The notes below the pieces were generated by a model, which had not been told where the DNA came from, did not search any database, and saw nothing but the letters and a program-made list of their open reading frames with translations. A program made the position numbers and the translations under genes. A stretch of 64,000 bases of DNA, taken from Paenibacillus sp. GM2 (GTDB lineage Bacteria > Bacillota > Bacilli > Paenibacillales > Paenibacillaceae). Shown one piece after another: positions 54,814-63,690 of this stretch; position 1 is the stretch's first letter; each line of letters opens with the position of its first letter. The DNA lies in the NCBI RefSeq assembly GCF_900069005.2, contig NZ_LN831277.1, positions 390,386 through 454,385 of the forward strand. Reading direction: 5' to 3'.

Positions 54814-55728
54814 TTACGCTTGGGCATAATAAGGCCGCAGTAATCTTTGCAGCTCGTTCAGGCTGCTCTCTATTTGAGGAAGATCAAGGTCTTCCATCGT
54901 AGCGACCATCCCCTTGAGAATGACTCGGCGCGGCCGAGGGCGGAGCAATTCTTCTTCAAGAATTTGCAACGCTTCAACTCCTTGCTCCCGTTCGTTGGCA
55001 TTGCCGTTTTCATTCTCCAAAAGCTCTTTCATCTCTTTAATGGTGAGCAGGGGATGTTTATCCAGCTCGCGGCTGTTCTCCCTGCATTTTCCAAAATCGT
55101 ATACAAGCGCCTCTGGGATTAACGGTGCGGGCCGGGTCTTAAGCAAATGCTCTACGGTTGAATCCATTATATCGATCAAATAGACGGAAATTCGGTGCGT
55201 GTCCGTAGTCATGTTATGATCAAATACCAGCTTGGCGTAAGTACCGATCATGCCGTGGGAGAAGATGATCAGATCAGCCATATAAGGGTCAATTACCTCT
55301 CCATAGGCGGATATTAGAATTTTTTTGGTATAATGAAGTAACTTGACGTTGTTATTATTCAACATGTCGGGATTCTTGTAGATATTTCCTTTAACGATCC
55401 ATTCCTTAAATTGCATGAGCAAGAATTCCCTTAGCTCAAGAACGAGCTCAAGCAGAACTTCGACCGCACGAACCAATTTATCCCGCGGAGACAAATTTGC
55501 GTCTTGTTCAACTTGAAGCAACTCGGCTTGCAGCATCTGGAAGCAGTAGTCAAACAGACTGAGTTCCAGCTCATCTTTGGATTTAAAGTGTAAATAGAGG
55601 CTCCCCTTGGACATTCCACATAATTCTGCGATTTCTTGCATCGAGGTTGCAGAAGAACCTTTTGCCGCAAATAATTGCATAGCGGTTCTCAAGATTAACT
55701 GTTTTTTGTCGTCAGATTTGCTAGACAA
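54814..55728 (-). CDS. TetR/AcrR-family regulator of the RND pump
   Basis: TetR-type repressor (304 residues, longer than the usual 190-220). The DNA-binding part is KQLILRTAMQLFAAKGSSATSMQEIAELCGMSKGSLYLHFKSKDEL (about 9-55). The effector region extends into a long charged C-terminal tail (about 215-304). The frame opens at 55767, but AAGGAGGT lies 6 bases before TTG 55728. It is the first gene of the operon with the RND pump. A perfect TGACC-N4-GGTCA palindrome downstream of its -10 is a likely operator for autorepression. Confidence 0.92.
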   Translation of the reverse strand: MSSKSDDKKQLILRTAMQLFAAKGSSATSMQEIAELCGMSKGSLYLHFKSKDELELSLFDYCFQMLQAELLQVEQDANLSPRDKLVRAVEVLLELVLELREFLLMQFKEWIVKGNIYKNPDMLNNNNVKLLHYTKKILISAYGEVIDPYMADLIIFSHGMIGTYAKLVFDHNMTTDTHRISVYLIDIMDSTVEHLLKTRPAPLIPEALVYDFGKCRENSRELDKHPLLTIKEMKELLENENGNANEREQGVEALQILEEELLRPRPRRVILKGMVATMEDLDLPQIESSLNELQRLLRPYYAQA

Positions 55729-55769
55729 TGAGTGACCTCCTTCCCGATATGACTTGTAAGTACTCATTA

Positions 55770-55817
55770 TGACCGTTGGGTCAGCCTAATTATAGTATAA
55801 AAAAATGGCGGATACAA
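55770..55817 (-). promoter_or_regulatory. TetR gene promoter and operator
   Basis: Reverse strand: TTGTAT (55812-55817), 17 bases, TATAAT (55789-55794), then the palindrome TGACC-N4-GGTCA (55770-55783) spanning the predicted transcription start. Confidence 0.75.
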
Positions 55818-55935
55818 ATTCATTGCACTTGGGTGCCGGAACTGGCGGTGTACAAGGGGGAATCATAAATTCTGTGGGAAGATAGACAAGCTTCATGTAC
55901 AATAGAATCATGCATTTTTAAAGAGAGGTACCACT

Positions 55936-57444
55936 ATGAGACGTGGATTACAAATCATATTGATCGCAATCATATTATTTGCGTTCTATTTTTTCGGATT
56001 TGGCATTTTTGGTAAATTTGGAGGAATGTTAGTCAGTATCTTTCAGACGCTGACGGTAATTACGATCAGTCTGGCCATTTTTATGGAGAATCGTAATCCT
56101 TCCAGTACCCTAGCCTGGATCTTGGTGTTGGCACTGTTGCCGGTAGTTGGCCTGGTGCTCTATTTCCTGCTGGGCCAAAATTATTTCAAGAGAAGGAAGT
56201 TCGACCGCAAGGCGGAGCAGGATCGACTGAGCTACGAGCGGATTGATAACAGCGGCAGCATGCTGCCTCGTGATCTATCCCAGTTCACGCCTGCCCAGCA
56301 AAGATTGCTGCAATTGTCGCAGCGATTGGCCCGCACGCCGTTCTCTATGGCTTCCCGCACGAGAGTGCTGACGAATGGGGACGAGACGTTCTCCACGCTG
56401 CTCAGGGAACTGAAGCAGGCCAAGCATCATATCCACATGGAATACTATATCTACCGCGCCGATGCGATCGGTCGGGAGATTCAGAAGACGTTAATCGATA
56501 AGGCTCGCGAGGGTGTTGAAGTTCGCTTCATGTATGATGCTGTCGGCAGCATTGGACTATCGAAGTCATTTATCAATGAACTGCGGGCTGCGGGGGTCAA
56601 GGTCGGGGTGTTCGGTCCTATGCGCTTTCTCGCGTTATCGAGCCGGGTGAACTATCGCAACCACCGTAAGATCGTAGTTATCGACGGGACGACAGGGTTT
56701 ATCGGCGGGCTAAATGTGGGAGATGAATACTTAAGCCGCAACAAGAACTATGGCTTCTGGCGCGATACGCATATGCTGGTCAAGGGAGAGGCTGTACGCT
56801 CTCTACAAATTATATTTCTGCAGGACTGGCATTACGTGTATGGGGAGCGAATTATGGATCAGCAATATTTATCGCCCGACTTGGTTCCCGGCTGCGGGGG
56901 AGCGATTCAGATCATTCCGAGCGGCCCGGATAATGAAAGTCAAACTTTGAAAAATCTGTTCTTCGCCATGATTACTTCCGCCAAGAAATCGGTGTGGCTG
57001 GCTACTCCCTATTTTATACCGGATGATGATATTCTCTCGGCTCTGCGGGTTGCGGCGATGTCAGGGATCGATGTGCGCATCCTGTTCCCGGCACGGCCGG
57101 ATAAATGGCTGCCATTTCTTGCTTCCCACTCCTATTTCCCGGCTCTGCTTGAGGTTGGGGTGAAAATCTACGAGTATGAGAAGGGTTTCCTTCATTCCAA
57201 GCTGCTTATCATCGATGGCGAAGTGGCAACGGTAGGTACAGCCAACATGGATATGCGCAGCTTCCATTTGAATTTTGAGGTTAATACGCTGCTCGTTCAG
57301 AGCGATAGTGTAGCCAAAATGGTGAAGGATTTCGAGCGGGACTTGTTCTCTACCAAGCTGATTGAGAAGAAGTCCTTTATGAACAAAAAGATATATGTGC
57401 GATTTATGGAATCGGCAGCCAGATTAATGTCACCATTGCTATAA
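55936..57444 (+). CDS. cls: Cardiolipin synthase
   Basis: Membrane phospholipase-D-type cardiolipin synthase (502 residues), which condenses two phosphatidylglycerols. Two N-terminal helices (about 5-25 and 32-80 region) precede two HKD catalytic motifs, NHRKIVVIDG (about 240) and LHSKLLIIDGEVATVGTANMD (about 417). The length and layout match Bacillus ClsA. AAAGAGAGG precedes the start. Its stop codon TAA lies inside the left end of repeat copy B (CTATAAGTGCTTG), so the repeat begins exactly at the end of the gene. Confidence 0.94.
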   Translation: MRRGLQIILIAIILFAFYFFGFGIFGKFGGMLVSIFQTLTVITISLAIFMENRNPSSTLAWILVLALLPVVGLVLYFLLGQNYFKRRKFDRKAEQDRLSYERIDNSGSMLPRDLSQFTPAQQRLLQLSQRLARTPFSMASRTRVLTNGDETFSTLLRELKQAKHHIHMEYYIYRADAIGREIQKTLIDKAREGVEVRFMYDAVGSIGLSKSFINELRAAGVKVGVFGPMRFLALSSRVNYRNHRKIVVIDGTTGFIGGLNVGDEYLSRNKNYGFWRDTHMLVKGEAVRSLQIIFLQDWHYVYGERIMDQQYLSPDLVPGCGGAIQIIPSGPDNESQTLKNLFFAMITSAKKSVWLATPYFIPDDDILSALRVAAMSGIDVRILFPARPDKWLPFLASHSYFPALLEVGVKIYEYEKGFLHSKLLIIDGEVATVGTANMDMRSFHLNFEVNTLLVQSDSVAKMVKDFERDLFSTKLIEKKSFMNKKIYVRFMESAARLMSPLL

Positions 57445-57626
57445 GTGCTTGTTCAAAAAAGGGCCGGTTTTCAGTACTAAAAAGGTCAGTAAAGCTAGGG
57501 ACTGAGAATTGGAGCGTACGTAGCTTGTATGTAAGTGCCGGAAGGACTGGCTGAATTCAGGATTCGATGTCGGATAGCTGCATGATATACTTCGTGATCA
57601 AAAGTGGACTTGAACAACTTCTATAA
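57440..57626 (+). repeat. Dispersed repeat, copy B
   Basis: About 187 bases. The left end is TATAAGTGCTTGTTCAAAAA, and the right end includes CTTCGTGATCAAAAGTGG and ACTTGAACAACTTCTATA. Internal GGAGCGTACGTAG and GACTGGCTGAATTCAGGATT correspond to copy A. It fills most of the gap between cls and the phytoene-desaturase-like gene. Confidence 0.8.
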
Positions 57627-57669
57627 CATGCGGCTTGTTGAAGTAGAGATACAAGAGGAGGCAGGTATC

Positions 57670-59160
57670 ATGTCAGCGAAGGGGAAGGTCTTGATTGTTG
57701 GATCGGGCTTCGGGGGACTGGCTTGCGCAATAGGTCTGGCGGGCCGTGGCTATCAGGTGACGGTGTTGGAACGTAAGGATCATGTCGGTGGCAAGCTGCA
57801 GCGCGTTGTCATTGACGGCTTTCGCTTCGATTGCGGGCCGAACACGATAGAGCTCCCTTACGTGTTCCGAAATGTGTTTCGCAGCGTGGGGCGCCGATTG
57901 GAGGATTATGTCACTCTGATTCCGCTGGAACCCAGGTCACGGAGTGTATTTACAGACGGAAGTGTTGTTGATATGACCGGTGATGTTGAGGCCATGCAGC
58001 ATCAGATAGATACCTACAGCCCGGTTGATGCGCTTCATTATCCAGCCTTTCTACAGGAATCGCGGATGATGTTTCAGAGCATCAAGGGAAGATTAATGAA
58101 TCAACTGCCTATCGGACACAGGGAGAAGTGGAACTTCAGCATGGTGATGGAGATGTTAAGCGTCGTCCCTCTATTCCGGAGATCGCTGAACCGGGAACTG
58201 CGCCACTTCTTTACACATCCCAATTCTCTGGCCTTGTTCGGAAGGTATGCGGCTCGGGTTGGCTCCTCTCCCTTTCTCGCTTCTTCGCTATACGGGATGA
58301 TGCACAGCTGCGAGGTAGATCATGGGACGTATAGCATCCGCGGAGGTACATATGCTTTGGTTGAAGCGCTGCGAATGCTTGCGGAGGAATTGGGCGTTGA
58401 GATTAAGACAGGGGTAGAAGCAAAGCGAATTCGCGTGCAGGGGGGACGAGCCCATGGCATAGAGACGAATGAGGGGTATTATGAAGCGCCGCTGATCGTC
58501 ATTAACGGGGATTTATTGTCTACTACACAGCAGCTGTTGAGCGAAGAGCTCAGACCTTCTCTTAGTGATCGCAGGATCGCCTCCATGGAGCCGTCGTTAT
58601 CCGCATTCGTGCAATTAGCCGGGGTCCCCTCATTATATGATCATTTGCTTCACCATACCGTCTTCTTCTCAGACCGATATGAGCAAGAGTTCACCGAAAT
58701 ATTTAATCAGCGGAGGCCGCCCACCAAGCCTTCCGTATACATATGCAATTCCTCTTATTCAGAGAAGGGGGCTGCCCCGGAGGGACATAGCAACCTGTTC
58801 ATTATGACATATGCTCCGTATTTATCCGATGCATGGGACTGGGAGGAGCAGCGAGACAAATATGCCGAAAATGTACTGTCTACTTTACAGGGATATGGTT
58901 TGCAGGGGATCCACAAAAGCCATATCCTGCACACATATACGCCTGACCAGTTAGCCCGCCATACGGGAGCCTATCGCGGCGGGATGTATGGGCTCGCCAC
59001 GCATAGTCTGCGGCAAATCCTGCGCAGGCCAAGCAATCGTAGTAATGATGTAGGCGGACTGTGGTACGTCGGAGGTTCCACCTATCCCGGAGGGGGAGTG
59101 CCTTACGTGACTCTGTCGGGCCATTTGGTCGCGGGGTATATTGCACATGAGATGGGCTGA
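57670..59160 (+). CDS. Phytoene-desaturase-like FAD oxidoreductase
   Basis: CrtI/CrtN-type amine-oxidase-fold enzyme (496 residues). The FAD-binding start is VLIVGSGFGGLACAIGLAGRGYQVTVLERKDHVGGK, then FDCGPNTIELP, YSIRGGTYALVEAL and the C-terminal signature GLWYVGGSTYPGGGVPYVTLSG, diagnostic of carotenoid desaturases and isomerases. ATG 57670 with GAGGAGGCAGG upstream; the frame's earlier part lies in repeat B and is rejected. It is next to fni, which supplies isoprenoid precursors. No phytoene or dehydrosqualene synthase gene is present here, so the substrate is uncertain. Confidence 0.92.
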   Translation: MSAKGKVLIVGSGFGGLACAIGLAGRGYQVTVLERKDHVGGKLQRVVIDGFRFDCGPNTIELPYVFRNVFRSVGRRLEDYVTLIPLEPRSRSVFTDGSVVDMTGDVEAMQHQIDTYSPVDALHYPAFLQESRMMFQSIKGRLMNQLPIGHREKWNFSMVMEMLSVVPLFRRSLNRELRHFFTHPNSLALFGRYAARVGSSPFLASSLYGMMHSCEVDHGTYSIRGGTYALVEALRMLAEELGVEIKTGVEAKRIRVQGGRAHGIETNEGYYEAPLIVINGDLLSTTQQLLSEELRPSLSDRRIASMEPSLSAFVQLAGVPSLYDHLLHHTVFFSDRYEQEFTEIFNQRRPPTKPSVYICNSSYSEKGAAPEGHSNLFIMTYAPYLSDAWDWEEQRDKYAENVLSTLQGYGLQGIHKSHILHTYTPDQLARHTGAYRGGMYGLATHSLRQILRRPSNRSNDVGGLWYVGGSTYPGGGVPYVTLSGHLVAGYIAHEMG

Positions 59161-59222
59161 CGATGGGATTCACAAGCATCATTTAGGTAAAAATAGTTGA
59201 TATATAAGAAGGGGGAATAAAT

Positions 59223-60251
59223 ATGGGCGCTACATCCGAACGGAAGACGGAGCATATCCGGCTCTGCTTGGAAGAACAGGTGAACGGAACGGGAATCACT
59301 ACCGGCTTGGAGAAGTATGCGTTCCGGCATAAGGCTCTCCCGGAACTGAATTTTCATGATATTCGCCTGGATACGGTATTTCTAAATATTCCGGTTCGGA
59401 CTCCGCTGCTCATCAGCTCGATGACTGGAGGGAGTGAACTGGCGGGAATGATCAATGAACGCCTTGCCGAGGCCGCGGAGCGAAGAGGCTGGGCGATGGG
59501 GGTTGGCTCGGGACGGGCGGCGGTCGAGAAGCAGGAACTGGCGCCAACGTTCGCCGTTCGCCGTTACGCCCCGACCATTCCCATCATCGCCAATGTAGGC
59601 GCGGTGCAGTTGAATTACGGATTCGGCGCAGAGGAATGCAAGCGGGTAGCCGAGATTGCCGGTGCGAACATGCTTGTTCTACATCTGAACAGCTTGCAGG
59701 AGGTGTTCCAACCGGAAGGGGACACCGCCTTCGCTGGCTTACTGTCGCGAATCGAGGCGGTATGCCGGGCTCTGCCGATTCCGGTGGGGGTCAAGGAAGT
59801 AGGCTGGGGCATTGATGGCGAGACAGCCCGCCAACTTCACGAAGCCGGGGCGGCTTTTATCGACGTTGCAGGCGCAGGGGGAACATCCTGGAGCCAGGTT
59901 GAGAAGTTCCGCAATAAAGATCAGATACGCCGCGCAGTCGCCGAAGCTTTCGCGGATTGGGGCAACCCGACGGCGGAATGTATCGTTGAGGTGCGGGATA
60001 ATGTCCCAGGCGCAGCGATCATTGGCAGCGGCGGGTTGAATACAGGGGGTGATGCGGCCAAGGCGCTGGCAATTGGGGCCAATCTGGCCGGGTTCGGACG
60101 AGCGGTTCTGGAGCCAGCCGTCAATTCAGAGCGGCGGCTCGATGAGCTGCTGGAGCGAGTGGAGCTGGAACTGCGCACCGTCATGTTCGGGATTGGCGCA
60201 GCCAATATCGATGAGCTGAAAAGCACGTCGCGACTGGTGCGTAGAAGCTAA
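59223..60251 (+). CDS. fni: Type 2 isopentenyl-diphosphate isomerase
   Basis: FMN- and NADPH-dependent IDI-2 (342 residues), interconverting IPP and DMAPP. TIM-barrel motifs in order: RKTEHIRLCLEEQV (start), LLISSMTGGSE, GWAMGVGSGRAAVE, LVLHLNSLQEVFQPEGD (the NxxQE motif binding substrate and metal), PVGVKEVGWGI and GAGGTSWSQVE, and the phosphate loop IIGSGGLNTGGDAAKALAIGA. AAGGGGG precedes the start. It follows the phytoene-desaturase-like gene by 62 bases, so the pair probably forms an isoprenoid operon. Confidence 0.95.
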   Translation: MGATSERKTEHIRLCLEEQVNGTGITTGLEKYAFRHKALPELNFHDIRLDTVFLNIPVRTPLLISSMTGGSELAGMINERLAEAAERRGWAMGVGSGRAAVEKQELAPTFAVRRYAPTIPIIANVGAVQLNYGFGAEECKRVAEIAGANMLVLHLNSLQEVFQPEGDTAFAGLLSRIEAVCRALPIPVGVKEVGWGIDGETARQLHEAGAAFIDVAGAGGTSWSQVEKFRNKDQIRRAVAEAFADWGNPTAECIVEVRDNVPGAAIIGSGGLNTGGDAAKALAIGANLAGFGRAVLEPAVNSERRLDELLERVELELRTVMFGIGAANIDELKSTSRLVRRS

Positions 60252-60296
60252 TTTTTATAAAATCCGATAAATCCGAGTAGAATTATTATATTTTCA

Positions 60297-60326
60297 TTGA
60301 CGACTTCTGGATTATCCTATTATATT
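60297..60326 (+). promoter_or_regulatory. Promoter of ECF transporter operon
   Basis: TTGACG (60297-60302), 18 bases, TATATT (60321-60326). The leader to the TTG start at 60364 is under 35 bases, so no riboswitch fits there. Confidence 0.6.
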
Positions 60327-60363
60327 GAAAATAATCGTGATAATGAGAAGGGGGAAATATCGT

Positions 60364-60924
60364 TTGAAACCATCCATTTGGAAGTGGAGTACTCGTACGG
60401 TAGTGACCATCGGCGTAGGAGCCGCCCTGTACGGAGCAACAAGCTGGATTGGCATTCCGATCACCGTTGATACACAGATTCGGCCTGCAATCGCTTTGCT
60501 TGCTATTTTTGGCGCGTTATTCGGCCCGATCGTCGGTTTTATCGCTGGATTTATCGGTCATGTAATCAATGACTTCATTACGTATGGCACGGTATGGTGG
60601 GGTTGGGCGCTTGGTTCAGGCATTACCGCAGCCTTTATGGGACTGATTTACCTGGTCAAGGATTTTAATCCGATGGATGGGGAAGTCAAGAAGAAGCATT
60701 TTGTCCAATTTTTCTTATACGGTGTACTGGGTATTTTCGTTTCCCTTGTATTCTCCTTCTTATTTGACATTTATGTGATGGGGGAACCCAATGACAAGAT
60801 GGTCGTACAGGTCATAGCCGCGGGCGCTGCCAATCTGGCTGTCTTCATTGTACTGGGTCTTCCTGCGGTCTGGGCTTTTGCCAAGCGCAATCGTAATAAC
60901 ACGAATTTGAGCGTAGATAGATAG
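60364..60924 (+). CDS. ECF transporter S component, UPF0397 family
   Basis: Substrate-binding membrane subunit (186 residues, about five or six helices) of an energy-coupling-factor vitamin importer. The UPF0397 hallmark is TVVTIGVGAALYGATSWIGIPI followed by RPAIALLAIFGALFGPIVGFIAGFIGH. Database names call this family a riboflavin-type component, but the evidence for riboflavin is weak and no FMN riboswitch precedes it. TTG start with AAGGGGG 9 bases upstream. It is the first gene of the S-A-T operon, so the module has its own energising unit (group I ECF). Confidence 0.88.
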   Translation: MKPSIWKWSTRTVVTIGVGAALYGATSWIGIPITVDTQIRPAIALLAIFGALFGPIVGFIAGFIGHVINDFITYGTVWWGWALGSGITAAFMGLIYLVKDFNPMDGEVKKKHFVQFFLYGVLGIFVSLVFSFLFDIYVMGEPNDKMVVQVIAAGAANLAVFIVLGLPAVWAFAKRNRNNTNLSVDR

Positions 60925-60940
60925 GAGATTTGAATCTATT

Positions 60941-62761
60941 ATGCAGGCGGTCTTATCTTTTCGTAATTTTAGCTTTCGTTACAAAAGCCAGTCCCAGGCG
61001 ACGTTAACCGATATTCATCTGGATATTTATCAAGGCGAGAAAATATGGATCGCCGGGCCTAGCGGCTCCGGCAAATCGACTTTGGCCCATTGTATTAATG
61101 GGCTTATTCCCTTTTCATACGGCGGAGAAGTTAGCGGTCAGCTGCTCATTTATGGTCAGGATGCGGCGAAGCACTCGATCTTTGAACGCAGCCATCAAGT
61201 CGGCACGATAATGCAAAATCCTGATGCCCAGTTCGTTGGCCTGACGGTCGGAGAAGATGCAGCGTTCCAAATGGAGAACGAAGCCTGGCCACAGGAAGAG
61301 ATGAAGATCAAGGTGATCTCTGCGCTAGAACTGGTTGGAATGGCGGAGTATGAAGGAAAGAGCCCGCATGAACTGTCCGGAGGACAGAAGCAGAGTGTAT
61401 CGCTTGCCGGGGTGCTCTCTACCCAAGCCGATATTCTTCTCTTTGATGAGCCGCTGGCTAATCTGGATCCGAAAAGCGGGATGCGGACGATGGAGTTAAT
61501 CGATGAGATTCATCGCAAGACCGGCAAGACGGTGATCATCATTGAGCATCGGGTTGAGGATGTTCTTAGTAAGTCCGTTGATCGAATTATTATTATAAAT
61601 GATGGAAAAGTCCGCAGGGTGGGTACACCGGATGAACTGTTGCGTTCAGGCGTCCTGCCAGAGTATGGGCTAAGACAACCTCTATACCTTGATGCTCTCG
61701 CTTATGCCGAGGTTCCGCTGGAGTTGATCGATGATTTGAGTACGCCTGATGGCATCCGAGTCAAGAACCCCTTGCAAGATAGATCCGCTGTAAGTCACTC
61801 CAATGCCCCTGAGGAGCACAAGGCCCATACACAGAGGGAGTCGGAGATTCCGAATGTGATGAACAATGGCTCCGTCTTTACGGAGGTGAAGGAGCAGCTG
61901 GAACGTTGGATGGAGAATGTTCAACCTCATCTTTTGCCCGGCGGTTCAGCAAAGCTGCTCGAACTCAGAGGCGTGAGCTTCGCTTATGAATCGGGTATAG
62001 ATACTATCCATGACCTATCGTTCTCGATTGGGCAAGGTGAGACGGTCGCCCTGCTAGGCAGAAACGGAGCGGGGAAGTCAACGCTGTCCAGTCTGATTAC
62101 CGGATTGCTGCGGCCGAGGGCCGGAGCGGTTCTGTACCAAGGCGAGGATATGGCAAAATGGTCGATCCGGCGGCGGGGCGAAGAGATCGGATATGTTATG
62201 CAGAACCCGAATCATATGATTACACAGCATATGATTAAGGATGAGATCGAACTGGGGCTGAAGGCTCGCGGGTTAAGCCCTGCGGAGCGGGAGCAACGGA
62301 CCGCCGAGGCGCTGAACATTTGCGGTTTGTATCCTTATCGCAATTGGCCGGTGTCAGCGCTTAGCTTCGGCCAGAAGAAGCGGCTGAGCATTGCTGCCAT
62401 TTTAGCACTGCAGCCCAGGTTAATGATATTAGATGAACCAACGGCCGGTCAGGATTATCGCCATTATACCGAATTCATGGAATTTATAGCGCGCTTGTCG
62501 GCGCAGGGGATGGCCTTCCTATTCATTACACATGACATGCATCTAGCATTAGAATATGCGGACCGTGCAGTGGTGATGGCAGGAGGCCGGATTATTGCCG
62601 AGGATTTCGTGGCCAACGTATTGTCCGATTCCTTCGTGGCGGAGCAGGCGCATTTGCGGGAGACGAGTCTTTCGCGGTTTGCAAGAAGCTTCGGGCTCTC
62701 CTCCCCATCCCGGTTTGTAGAAGCCTTTATCGAAAGGGAGAAGGTGAAGAAGGGCCGATGA
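60941..62761 (+). CDS. ECF transporter ATPase, fused double domain
   Basis: Two CbiO-type ATPase domains in one chain (606 residues). Domain 1 (about 5-250) has Walker A GPSGSGKST, LSGGQKQSVSLAGVL and ILLFDEPLANLD. Domain 2 (about 340-590) has GRNGAGKST, signature LSFGQKKRLSIAAIL and MILDEPTAGQD. The linker (about 255-335) is variable. Most ECF systems use two separate ATPases; the fusion is typical of this UPF0397 group. The stop overlaps the start of the T-component gene (ATGA). Confidence 0.93.
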   Translation: MQAVLSFRNFSFRYKSQSQATLTDIHLDIYQGEKIWIAGPSGSGKSTLAHCINGLIPFSYGGEVSGQLLIYGQDAAKHSIFERSHQVGTIMQNPDAQFVGLTVGEDAAFQMENEAWPQEEMKIKVISALELVGMAEYEGKSPHELSGGQKQSVSLAGVLSTQADILLFDEPLANLDPKSGMRTMELIDEIHRKTGKTVIIIEHRVEDVLSKSVDRIIIINDGKVRRVGTPDELLRSGVLPEYGLRQPLYLDALAYAEVPLELIDDLSTPDGIRVKNPLQDRSAVSHSNAPEEHKAHTQRESEIPNVMNNGSVFTEVKEQLERWMENVQPHLLPGGSAKLLELRGVSFAYESGIDTIHDLSFSIGQGETVALLGRNGAGKSTLSSLITGLLRPRAGAVLYQGEDMAKWSIRRRGEEIGYVMQNPNHMITQHMIKDEIELGLKARGLSPAEREQRTAEALNICGLYPYRNWPVSALSFGQKKRLSIAAILALQPRLMILDEPTAGQDYRHYTEFMEFIARLSAQGMAFLFITHDMHLALEYADRAVVMAGGRIIAEDFVANVLSDSFVAEQAHLRETSLSRFARSFGLSSPSRFVEAFIEREKVKKGR

Positions 62762-63591
62762 GCAAAGCTGGAAATTTATATGTTGAGGGGGATTCTTTCT
62801 TTCATAGAATGGACGGGGCAATCAAGCTCATTCTGCTGCTGGTATGGACCGTGTGTACTTTTCTGTTCATGGATATGCGAGTTTTTGCTGTTATGCTGTC
62901 GGGAGGGGTCATCATGCTGCTCTCTGCGCGGATTCCCTTTAAGAGAATGACGATATTGTTCGGGTTGATGATGATCTTCCTTATGATTAACAGTATCTTT
63001 ATTTTGCTCATTACTCCACGGTTTGGCACCTCGTTAACCGGATCAGATACGCCGTTTATTCCGCTCGGATATAATACGATCAATGCGGAGACGTTGTTTT
63101 ATGTGCTAACCTTGTCTTTAAAATATTTCACATTACTTCCCATTACGCTGTTGTTTATCTTTACCACCCATCCAAGTCGATTCTCAGCCAGTCTCCATAA
63201 ACTGAAGGTGCCTTATAAATTGGCATATTCAGTCAGCATTGCACTGCGCTATATCCCTGATCTGACTCAGGAGTTTCGCAGCATTCTCAATGCGATGCAG
63301 ATGAGAGGCCTTGGCATTTCGCGGAGTGACGGGAATCTAAAGGTGAGAATCCGCAACCTGTCGCTGGTGATTGTTCCGCTGCTGCAATCTTCATTACAGC
63401 ATGTGGAGATGGTGTCTGATGCAATGGATTTACGCGGCTTCGGTACGAAGCGCGAGCGCACCTGGTATATGGGGACGCCTACTTCGCTAAGCGATAAGCT
63501 GGTGCTGGCTCTCTGTGCAATTCTGTTGGCTCTATCGATCCTGTTAAAGCTGAAGGGGGTCCAGCATTTCTGGTATCCATTTGGAGGATAA
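62758..63591 (+). CDS. ECF transporter T component
   Basis: CbiQ/EcfT-type membrane subunit (277 residues, about five helices) that links the S component to the ATPases. The two cytoplasmic coupling helices carry the family Ala-Arg-Gly motifs, here LNAMQMRGLGIS and VSDAMDLRGFGTKRE. It begins with the usual FHRMDGAIKLILLLVWT. It is translationally coupled to the ATPase gene and is the last gene of the operon. No terminator is evident before ychF. Confidence 0.92.
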   Translation: MSKAGNLYVEGDSFFHRMDGAIKLILLLVWTVCTFLFMDMRVFAVMLSGGVIMLLSARIPFKRMTILFGLMMIFLMINSIFILLITPRFGTSLTGSDTPFIPLGYNTINAETLFYVLTLSLKYFTLLPITLLFIFTTHPSRFSASLHKLKVPYKLAYSVSIALRYIPDLTQEFRSILNAMQMRGLGISRSDGNLKVRIRNLSLVIVPLLQSSLQHVEMVSDAMDLRGFGTKRERTWYMGTPTSLSDKLVLALCAILLALSILLKLKGVQHFWYPFGG

Positions 63592-63614
63592 ATATGCATT
63601 GGTAAATGATATTC

Positions 63615-63643
63615 TTGAAATATATGCTGCGGATATGTACTAT
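63615..63643 (+). promoter_or_regulatory. Promoter of ychF
   Basis: TTGAAA (63615-63620), 17 bases, TACTAT (63638-63643), 47 bases before the ychF start. Confidence 0.6.
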
Positions 63644-63690
63644 GGTTGAAGGTGAATAAAGTTATTAAATACTGAGGAGTTGTCATAGAT

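Noticed and set aside
57604-57669. Start of the phytoene-desaturase-like protein at 57604
   Set aside because: The extra 22 codons lie partly in the right end of repeat B; ATG 57670 has a strong ribosome site and the normal family N-terminus.
60252-60363. FMN or thiamine riboswitch before the ECF operon
   Set aside because: The predicted promoter leaves under 35 bases of leader, and no riboswitch core sequence is present.
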